Source of the DNA: Caryophanales bacterium UBA3935
GTDB lineage: Bacteria; Bacillota_I; Bacilli_A; ML615J-28; CAG-698
Length of the DNA stretch: 26,903 nucleotides
Direction of reading: 5' to 3'
Assembly: GCA_002385755.1 (NCBI GenBank)
Contig: DGED01000029.1
Location: 1-26,903 of the forward strand
In this document: positions 21,008 through 26,903 of the stretch, piece by piece
How the letters are laid out: every line of letters begins with the position of its first letter
How positions within the stretch are numbered: the stretch's first letter is position 1
Program-made: the position numbers and the translations under genes
The notes under the pieces: generated by a model
Seen by the model: the letters and a program-made list of their open reading frames with translations, nothing else
What the model was told of the DNA's origin: nothing
Database searches by the model: none

Positions 21008-22696
21008 ATGAATATTATCCAAAAATGGCTTGATTATCCCGAACTTGACAAAGATTTGCGCGCGGAACTTCAAAATATGACGGAGGAAGAGCTGAAAGAA
21101 GCTTTTTATGCCGACTTAACTTTTGGCACCGGCGGGATCCGCGGCCTGATCGGGCCGGGAACCAACCGAATCAACATTTACACGTTACGGAAAGTGAATT
21201 ACGGTTACGGAAATTTCCTTCTGAAACAGTCGGAGAACCGGACGGCGGTCATCGCTTACGACTCGCGTCGTCTCTCTGACGTTTTTGCCCGCGAGTCGGC
21301 CCGCGTGCTAGCGACGCTTGGCATCAAGGTTTATCTGTTTAAAACGATTACCCCGACCCCGGTGCTTTCATTCGCGATTAGGCATTTGAAAACAGGCGGC
21401 GGTATCGTTATTACCGCGAGTCATAACCCCAAGATTTATAACGGCTATAAAGTCTACGACGACACCGGTTGTCAGCTGTTGCCCGCGGCAGCTGCGAGAG
21501 TGACGGAGGAAATCGCCGCCGCTCCCGACCCGTTCGCAATCGCGGTTCGCGACTTTGATGATTTAGTGGTCGAGAAGATAATCGAGTACTTGGACGACTC
21601 CGTTTACCGCGAATACTTGGAAAAAGTGAAATCGGCGCAATTCCGGCCGGATTTATCCAAGGAAGGCCTTAGGGTGGTCTTCACCCCCCTGCACGGCGCC
21701 GCCGGCTACCTGGGGAAAGAGTTGCTTAAGTCCCTGGGATATGATTTTATCCCCGTCAAGGAACAGATGATTCCCGATCCGGATTTTTCGACCGTGCCGT
21801 CGCCGAACCCGGAAACATTGCCGACATTCGCTTTGGCGATAAAATACGCCCGGGAATTCGCCGCCGACGTTTGCGTCGCCACCGATCCCGACGCCGACCG
21901 CGTCGGCGTGGTTGTTCGTCACAAGGGCGACTATGTCCTCCTGAGCGGCAATCAAACGGGCGCCCTGGTTATGAAATACCTGGTCGAAAACCGGAAGACA
22001 ACGAAACGCGCCTTTCTTATCAACACGATTGTGACCGGCGAGCTCGCGAGCGTGATTGCCCGCCGTCATAACGTTGAGGTGATGTCAACCCTGACAGGGT
22101 TCAAATACATCGGGGAAAAAGTCGCCGGGCTATCTCCGCTTGACAAAGAGTTTTTATTTGCGTTCGAGGAATCAAACGGCTACCTGTTGGGCGATTTCAC
22201 CCGCGACAAAGACGCGTTTCAGGGAATGACGATAATTTTGGAGACGGTAAATTATTACCGCCTGCAAGGCAAAACCTTAGTCGACGCGCTCGCGGATTTG
22301 GACGCGGAGTACGGTTATTATCGCGACGAATTGATTAATCTCGAATTCGCGGGCCTTTCCGGGCTTAAGCGGATCGCGGCGATAATGAATCATTTCCGGA
22401 CCGCCCGATACGACAGTTTGGCAGGCTACGATGTCGCCGCAAAAGAAGACTATTTCCTGCGTGAGCGCACCGGATACAAGTCGGGGAAACTAACCCTCCC
22501 GCAAGCCGACGTCATCAAATATTATCTCAACGACGGCGATTGGCTCGTGTTGCGTCCGAGCGGGACCGAACCGAAACTCAAAGTATATATTTCCGCGCAC
22601 GGCGATACGTCGGAAAAGGCGCTCGCGAAAATCGCCGCCTTGAAAGCGGAAGTTATAAAAATAATCGAAGAAGCGGGGAATATAAATGGAAAGTAG
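21008..22696 (+). CDS. pgcA: Phosphoglucomutase/phosphomannomutase (PgcA type)
   Basis: Alpha-phosphohexomutases interconvert hexose-1- and hexose-6-phosphates, feeding UDP-glucose for glycolipids and wall polymers. The 562-residue protein has the phosphoserine loop TASHNP with Ser138, the metal loop DPDADR with Asp293, Asp295 and Asp297, the sugar-binding loop FEESNGYLLGD and the phosphate-binding RPSGTEPK near the C-terminus. The length matches the Firmicutes PgcA class. An open frame extends 21 codons upstream into the CDF gene, but AAAGGAG (20995-21001) sets the start at 21008. It overlaps the next gene by 11 nt. Confidence 0.94.
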   Translation: MNIIQKWLDYPELDKDLRAELQNMTEEELKEAFYADLTFGTGGIRGLIGPGTNRINIYTLRKVNYGYGNFLLKQSENRTAVIAYDSRRLSDVFARESARVLATLGIKVYLFKTITPTPVLSFAIRHLKTGGGIVITASHNPKIYNGYKVYDDTGCQLLPAAAARVTEEIAAAPDPFAIAVRDFDDLVVEKIIEYLDDSVYREYLEKVKSAQFRPDLSKEGLRVVFTPLHGAAGYLGKELLKSLGYDFIPVKEQMIPDPDFSTVPSPNPETLPTFALAIKYAREFAADVCVATDPDADRVGVVVRHKGDYVLLSGNQTGALVMKYLVENRKTTKRAFLINTIVTGELASVIARRHNVEVMSTLTGFKYIGEKVAGLSPLDKEFLFAFEESNGYLLGDFTRDKDAFQGMTIILETVNYYRLQGKTLVDALADLDAEYGYYRDELINLEFAGLSGLKRIAAIMNHFRTARYDSLAGYDVAAKEDYFLRERTGYKSGKLTLPQADVIKYYLNDGDWLVLRPSGTEPKLKVYISAHGDTSEKALAKIAALKAEVIKIIEEAGNINGK

Positions 22697-23939
22697 TTTT
22701 TTCGTAAAAAATCGCGAACGTTATTTAAAAAAAGCGGTCGATAATTCGCTGACGCTGCTTTATTCGGGCCGCCCCTTGCAAAAAAGCGACGATCAGGAAT
22801 ATCCTTTTGAAGTGGATAAGAATTTCTATTACCTTACAGGCGTCGACCAGGCCAACGTTATCCTCGCTTTGGTAAAAAACGGAGCTGAGAACCGGGAAAT
22901 ACTCTTTATCGAGGAAAACGACCCCGTCCTAAGCAAATGGGTGGGAAACAAATTATTTATCGAGAAAGCGCGGGAAATCTCGGGGATCGAGGACGTTCGT
23001 TATCTTGACGCTTTCGAGGGATTTCTCTATTCCTTATTCAATCCCACGCGACTTAATACCGCCCGTATCAGTAATCTATGTCTGAATTTGGAAAGAAGAA
23101 ATCTTCCCGGGTATACGAACTGGGCGCTGGAGTTTGCTTCCGAGTTCGGGAAAAAATACCCGGAGGTTGGCGTACGGAACGCCCGCGAAACGATTATCGG
23201 CCTCCGGATGATTAAAGAAAAAGAAGAAATCGCGGCGATCGAAAAAGCGGTTAACGTCACGCGGAAAGGGATCGAGGACATATTGAAGGTCGCTCGCCCG
23301 GGAATGTATGAGTACCAACTTGACGCGTATTTTGATTTTGCCGTTAAATACCGCGAAAACCACAGCCTGGCTTTCGATAGCATCGTGGCCGCCGGCCGTA
23401 ACGCGACGATTCTTCATTACGTAGCGAAAACGGATCTTATCGGCGATGATGATTTGGTGCTTTTCGACTTGGGGGCGCGTCACGGTTATTACGTGAGCGA
23501 TATCACCCGCACCGTTCCCGCCTCCGGCCGCTTTACTTTAAGGCAAAAAGAAGTTTATTCCGAAGTTTTGGCCGTTAATAAAAAATGCATCGAATATCTT
23601 AAGCCCGGCCTAACCTGGAAAGAGCTAAACGATTACGCCCGGGAATTGCTCGCGGACGCGGTGAAGCGTCTCGGGCTCGAGGGCGGTTTGGAGAAATATT
23701 ATTATCATTCGATCGGGCATTTCATCGGTCTCGATACCCATGACCCGGGATTGGCGGAGATTAAGTTCAAACCGGGAATGGCGCTTACCATCGAGCCGGG
23801 GATATACATCGAGGAAGAAGGAATCGGCGTCAGGATAGAAGACAATTGCCTGATTACGGATTCCGGCGCCGTAAACCTAAGCAAAAACATTATTAAAGAA
23901 ATTGAAGACATTGAAAGATTTATGATTGCCGCGCGTTGA
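22686..23939 (+). CDS. pepP: Xaa-Pro aminopeptidase (M24B family)
   Basis: This cytoplasmic metallopeptidase removes N-terminal residues that precede proline. The 417-residue protein has an N-terminal AMP_N domain (about 1-165; YPFEVDKNFYYLTGVDQANV) and the pita-bread catalytic domain with all five dinuclear metal ligands in place: Asp261, Asp272 (FDLGARHGYYVSDITRT), His345 (HSIGHFIGLDTHD), Glu370 (TIEPG) and Glu385 (VRIEDN). It is similar in length to E. coli PepP. GGGG lies 8 nt before the ATG, inside pgcA. The C-terminal codons encode one arm of the terminator and the TGA stop sits in its loop. Confidence 0.94.
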   Translation: MESSFFVKNRERYLKKAVDNSLTLLYSGRPLQKSDDQEYPFEVDKNFYYLTGVDQANVILALVKNGAENREILFIEENDPVLSKWVGNKLFIEKAREISGIEDVRYLDAFEGFLYSLFNPTRLNTARISNLCLNLERRNLPGYTNWALEFASEFGKKYPEVGVRNARETIIGLRMIKEKEEIAAIEKAVNVTRKGIEDILKVARPGMYEYQLDAYFDFAVKYRENHSLAFDSIVAAGRNATILHYVAKTDLIGDDDLVLFDLGARHGYYVSDITRTVPASGRFTLRQKEVYSEVLAVNKKCIEYLKPGLTWKELNDYARELLADAVKRLGLEGGLEKYYYHSIGHFIGLDTHDPGLAEIKFKPGMALTIEPGIYIEEEGIGVRIEDNCLITDSGAVNLSKNIIKEIEDIERFMIAAR

Positions 23940-23956
23940 CGGCAATCTTTTTTTTT
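23924..23956 (+). terminator. Terminator overlapping the end of pepP
   Basis: GATTGCCG (23924-23931) pairs with CGGCAATC (23940-23947) across an 8-nt loop that contains the pepP stop TGA (23937-23939). Nine T residues follow. Confidence 0.93.
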
Positions 23957-23983
23957 GACGGAAAAGCCCCGCCGGGAGATAAT
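23955..23983 (+). promoter_or_regulatory. Promoter of the exported protein/ABC operon
   Basis: TTGACG (23955-23960), a 17-bp spacer and GATAAT (23978-23983), each one mismatch from consensus. The first two bases of the -35 are the last two of the upstream terminator T-run. Start of transcription is expected near 23990, about 14 nt before the ATG. Confidence 0.75.
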
Positions 23984-24003
23984 ATATAGGCGGAGGTGAA
24001 ATA

Positions 24004-24636
24004 ATGAAAAAAGCATTGATCGTTATTTTTATTTCTATTTTTATCGTGAATTTCAGTGTCGGCGCATATACGAAAACCGGCCACCCCGATATCACCGAAC
24101 TCACCTTTAAAGAGAAGGGGAAACTCCTTATCAACATGACTTCAAGCGAGCTGGATAAAGCTTTTGCCTCGACGGGAAGGAGATGCTTTTGGGGATGGAA
24201 ACATCATTTTATGAATATCTACAGCGAGGCCGATTATGTCGGCGAAGTAATCTTCGCGCGCGTTAACCGCACTTCCGACCCGATAAAATTTGATTACAGC
24301 ATTAAGGAGACCGATTATATCGAGAGGAGCGTTAAAACAACGGGGAGCATATCCGGGAGTTTCGGTTCAAAAATAAAGCAAATCGATTGCAAATTGCAGG
24401 GGGAGTACCGGCGCGAGGTCACGAAAAAAACCGCGCACACTAAGGTTGAGGACAATTCCTTTTCCGTCGTCGTCAAACCCTACACCCGCCTGACTTATAA
24501 AATCACCGGCGAGGCTTTGGTCACGAACGGCGTGAGCAAGCATTATGTTTTTGGGATCTTGATTAAAAAGGGCACCTGGGAATATATTGATATCGTCACC
24601 GCATATTACGAACTTTGCGAGGAGCCGCTCGAATGA
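24004..24636 (+). CDS. Exported protein of unknown function
   Basis: I do not recognise this 210-residue protein. It has a classical signal peptide (MKKALIVIFISIFIVNFSVG), with cleavage likely near residue 20-21, and no membrane segment after that. The mature part is mainly beta-strand-like, with a Gly/Ser stretch (TTGSISGSFGSK, 112-123) followed by Thr/Lys-rich alternating residues and a VVVKPYTRLTYKITG segment. Cysteines are at 61, 129 and 205. The Ser/Thr-rich alternating pattern is loosely like aerolysin/ETX-type beta proteins, but I would not call it a toxin. GGAGG gives a strong ribosome binding site. It opens a four-gene operon and overlaps the next gene as ATGA. Confidence 0.8.
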   Translation: MKKALIVIFISIFIVNFSVGAYTKTGHPDITELTFKEKGKLLINMTSSELDKAFASTGRRCFWGWKHHFMNIYSEADYVGEVIFARVNRTSDPIKFDYSIKETDYIERSVKTTGSISGSFGSKIKQIDCKLQGEYRREVTKKTAHTKVEDNSFSVVVKPYTRLTYKITGEALVTNGVSKHYVFGILIKKGTWEYIDIVTAYYELCEEPLE

Positions 24637-25583
24637 AAAAATGGCTCTACGCGGGCGCTTTCGCGGTTATTTTCGCGGGCTGCGTCATTTGGGCGGCGAC
24701 GCGCCGCCCAATGGCGCGAACGGTAACTATTGGCGCCGTTTTGCGGGCGCATAACAGCGTCAGTTTGCTCGGCGAGGATGATTTTGTGACCTTCGATATT
24801 TTAATCGACACGAAAAAATCCTTCGCGGGCGAGGATTGCAATATAACGGAGGCGTATCTTGCCAATGATGACGGAGAATACTTGAAACTAAAGGTTGAAA
24901 GCGTGGAATTCAGCGGCGATTCTTTACCGCTTGGCGATAATACCTATTACTTATATTATTTTACGTTTCTTATCGATTTCCATCCGACGACGGAGTATTT
25001 TTTTGAAATCGCGGATGCTGAACTTACAATTAATTACCGGTGCGGCGCCTCCGTGCGGTTGCCGGTCGGCTCTTTCAGTTACAATAAAGTCGCCTCCTTT
25101 ATCGACGATTGTCTATCGGTTCGGAAACTCAAAGGCCTGGTCAACGTTCTCGACGGCCGTAAAACGCTAGCCGCGGTCGATATCGGTATTAAAAACGACA
25201 CGGAAAGCGATATCTTTATCACCGCGATCAGCCCGCTCGTGCCGGACGTCGCGTTTTCCTTTTCCGAGCGGGTCGCGTCAGATGCGCTTGAATACCGGCC
25301 CGATTGCGAGATTGATTTGATTCTGGGGTACGCTTATGATTACTTTAACGGCGTCGCCGCCGCTTTTAATTACCGCCTTCCCGCCGGCGAAAGAGCGTGC
25401 TTTTTACTGCCGTTGAAATACCGCCGCCTGCTTCCCGTGAACAAGTTCGGAATCGCAGTCGATTACACGATCGCAGGCGAATCCCGGAGACTCGTCTGCG
25501 ATGATTTTACTTTCTTTAAAACGCGGGAGATATCGCTAAAAGCGTTACAGAATATAGAATTTCGCACCTATGAAAATTATTGA
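24633..25583 (+). CDS. Lipoprotein or membrane-anchored protein of unknown function
   Basis: This 316-residue protein starts with a basic-hydrophobic segment ending in FAGC (lipidation expected at Cys17). Both proteases in this window have Phe at the same position before the Cys, so a lipoprotein is likely, though a plain N-terminal anchor is possible. The exterior part is beta-rich and acidic, with two halves that may be related folds (FVTFDILIDTKKSF and AAVDIGIKNDTESD). No motif is recognised. The ATG at 24633 overlaps the previous TGA by 4 nt and follows a GAGGAG site. It overlaps the ABC ATPase gene by 14 nt. The tight coupling suggests that it works with the transporter on the outer face of the membrane. 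Confidence 0.78.
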   Translation: MKKWLYAGAFAVIFAGCVIWAATRRPMARTVTIGAVLRAHNSVSLLGEDDFVTFDILIDTKKSFAGEDCNITEAYLANDDGEYLKLKVESVEFSGDSLPLGDNTYYLYYFTFLIDFHPTTEYFFEIADAELTINYRCGASVRLPVGSFSYNKVASFIDDCLSVRKLKGLVNVLDGRKTLAAVDIGIKNDTESDIFITAISPLVPDVAFSFSERVASDALEYRPDCEIDLILGYAYDYFNGVAAAFNYRLPAGERACFLLPLKYRRLLPVNKFGIAVDYTIAGESRRLVCDDFTFFKTREISLKALQNIEFRTYENY

Positions 25584-26181
25584 ACTGAGAGGAGTCGCGA
25601 AAAAATACCGGCGAAAAACTGTTTTTTCTAATCTTTCCTTAGGTTTCGAAAGCGGGAAGATCTACCTTTTGGTCGGCGAAAACGGCAGCGGGAAAACAAC
25701 GTTAATTAAGGGCGTTATCGGGTTGCTTCGCTTTTCCGCGGGCAGGTTCTACCGCTCGCCGGCGCGCTACGCGTTTTTGCCGGAAAAAATCGCCCTGCCG
25801 GAGACGGTAACCGTGTACGCGTTTCTTGCCAATATCGGTAAAATCAAAAAAACCGCCGCCGCCGGGGAGAAAATTATGTCTTTACTGGAAGAGTGGAATG
25901 TTGACGGGACAAAGAAAATCAAGGAATTGTCCAAAGGAATGCGCCAAAAAGTCCTGATAATACAAACCCTTCTTTCCGACGTTGATCTGTACTTGTTCGA
26001 CGAGCCGATGAGCGGGCTCGACGCCGAGTCGCGGTCGCGTTTCCTGAGCTTGGTTCGACGGTTGCGCGAAGCGGGAAAGACATTGATTATTTCCACTCAC
26101 TATCCCGATCTGTATCCGGGCGATGAAATAATTCTTTTGGCTGGCGAGGAAGATGATGTCTTTAATCAAATGTCATCTTAG
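25570..26181 (+). CDS. ABC transporter ATP-binding protein
   Basis: This is the nucleotide-binding subunit of an ABC transporter. The 203-residue protein has Walker A GENGSGKT (36-43), signature LSKGM (120-124), Walker B LYLFDE (140-145) with catalytic Glu145, D-loop SGLD (148-151) and the switch His177 (STH). The Q-loop region reads AFLPEK, with Glu where Gln is usual; this is tolerated in the ABC-2/drug-export type. It is short for the family, with no C-terminal extension. It overlaps its neighbours on both sides and pairs with the permease downstream. The direction of transport is probably export, from the ABC-2 context. Confidence 0.92.
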   Translation: MKIIELRGVAKKYRRKTVFSNLSLGFESGKIYLLVGENGSGKTTLIKGVIGLLRFSAGRFYRSPARYAFLPEKIALPETVTVYAFLANIGKIKKTAAAGEKIMSLLEEWNVDGTKKIKELSKGMRQKVLIIQTLLSDVDLYLFDEPMSGLDAESRSRFLSLVRRLREAGKTLIISTHYPDLYPGDEIILLAGEEDDVFNQMSS

Positions 26182-26848
26182 TTATCTATTGAACAAACGC
26201 GCGGTCGTGATTCTCACGGCGGCCGTCGTCATCGCTTTTTTTGTTTGCGCGATTAACGCCGCCGCCGTTGACGCCGCGCTCGGTTATCGGGAAAACAACG
26301 CCATTTATTTTCGGACATCTTTTACAACGGTTAAAACGATGACCGTTTTCTCGTCAATATTCTTGGTCTGTGATTTCTTCTCCGCAAAAAACAGCCAGTA
26401 TTATTATCTGATTTCCTGCGATGTCTCGCGGGTAAAATACTTTACCACGAAATTGCATACGGTAGTATTGTTACAGGCGGGATTTGTTTTGCTTTTGTAT
26501 TTGCTATTTAATTTTGCCGGGGTCGCTTTTTATGCGAAATATGTTTTTGACGCAAGGGTTGTTTTTTCATTTTTTTGTTTGTTTATTTACGCCGTCTACT
26601 ATGGTTTGGCGGCCTTGGCGTTTTATCAAGCCCTCAAAAATAATTATGTTATTATTTTCGTTTTTTTCCTCCACCTTTTTTCAGTAATCACCAATGAGGA
26701 AAATGAAGGTTTAGGCCGTATTTTGAACTGTTTTTTACTTTATCTCGATACGGAAGGAAATTTTCCTTATCATCCATACCATGCATTGTTATTAATCGTG
26801 TTGCTTTTTTCATTCAATTTATTATTTTTCTTAGACAAAGATTTATAA
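26153..26848 (+). CDS. ABC-2-like transporter membrane protein
   Basis: A 231-residue, very hydrophobic protein with about six predicted membrane helices (near 17-37, 62-78, 100-122, 130-152, 165-182 and 208-227) and a short soluble loop, NEENEGLGR, before the last one. It lacks a recognisable family signature beyond general resemblance to ABC-2 permeases. It overlaps the ATPase gene by 29 nt, so the two are almost surely one transporter. A second ATG three bases later (26156) is an alternative start. AT content rises sharply in this gene compared with its neighbours. Bases 26849-26903 show no clear terminator or further gene. Confidence 0.82.
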   Translation: MMSLIKCHLSYLLNKRAVVILTAAVVIAFFVCAINAAAVDAALGYRENNAIYFRTSFTTVKTMTVFSSIFLVCDFFSAKNSQYYYLISCDVSRVKYFTTKLHTVVLLQAGFVLLLYLLFNFAGVAFYAKYVFDARVVFSFFCLFIYAVYYGLAALAFYQALKNNYVIIFVFFLHLFSVITNEENEGLGRILNCFLLYLDTEGNFPYHPYHALLLIVLLFSFNLLFFLDKDL

Positions 26849-26903
26849 AGATGCCAATATTTCTGAGCAAGATGCGTAATAGATAAAATAATAAAACAAA
26901 TAA

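Noticed and set aside
24004..24636. Pore-forming (aerolysin/ETX-like) toxin
   Set aside because: Only a loose Ser/Thr alternation pattern supports it. No defining motif is visible, so I left it as an exported protein of unknown function.
1..26903. Mollicute genetic code (TGA read as Trp), CRISPR arrays, tRNA genes, insertion sequences
   Set aside because: TGA ends several clear genes and tryptophans use TGG. I found no spaced-repeat array, no cloverleaf with a CCA end, and no transposase or flanking inverted repeats.

Overview
The window looks like chromosome of a member of the Bacillota (Firmicutes), probably a deep Bacilli/Erysipelotrichia-type lineage. Evidence: the str operon order rpsL-rpsG-fusA-tuf; an S12 protein of Gram-positive type; strong GGAGG ribosome binding sites; SigA-type promoters, three of them perfect TTGACA-17-TATAAT; lipoproteins; and a class A penicillin-binding protein, which argues for a peptidoglycan wall and against a wall-less mollicute. 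TGA works as a stop (ychF, the GcvT-like gene, the 24.0 kb exported protein) and Trp is TGG, so the code is the standard bacterial one. No tRNA, rRNA, insertion sequence, phage gene or CRISPR array was found. I cannot name the species.

Layout. 1-252: AT-rich leader with a direct repeat, a perfect promoter and two leader hairpins. 253-4561: str translation operon with a strong terminator after tuf. 4591-5109: GNAT acetyltransferase with no clear promoter. 5118-9180: extended -10 promoter, tatD, and two tandem paralogous HtrA-like lipoprotein proteases, the second with three added Ig-like (BIG2) domains, closed by a bidirectional terminator. 9321-12137 (minus strand): a degenerate GcvT/YgfZ-like protein followed by a class A PBP. 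12216-14507: divergent ychF-cinA pair. 14515-17753: tex and a lipid kinase. 17750-18099: acpP as its own short unit, its promoter overlapping the stop codon of the kinase gene. 18100-18336: AT-rich, apparently gene-free DNA with inverted repeats, A-tracts and a perfect promoter. 18337-19775: a compact four-gene operon in which every protein carries the same short SHOCT-like helical module, one fused to a zinc-ribbon/HTH DUF2089 protein. 19785-23956: CDF metal exporter (possibly leaderless), phosphoglucomutase and Xaa-Pro aminopeptidase. 23955-26848: an exported protein, a lipoprotein, an ABC ATPase and an ABC permease, all translationally overlapping after the first. 26849-26903 shows nothing I can assign.

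How it fits together. Most of the window is housekeeping: translation, nucleotide and lipid metabolism, cell wall. Three parts are accessory and least explained: the paralogous surface proteases, the SHOCT/DUF2089 operon (my best candidate for an under-described system, plausibly envelope-stress signalling), and the exported protein-lipoprotein-ABC operon (a candidate export, sensing or self-protection unit). A further surprise is an Arg in S12 at the position equivalent to E. coli Lys88, a known streptomycin-resistance site.
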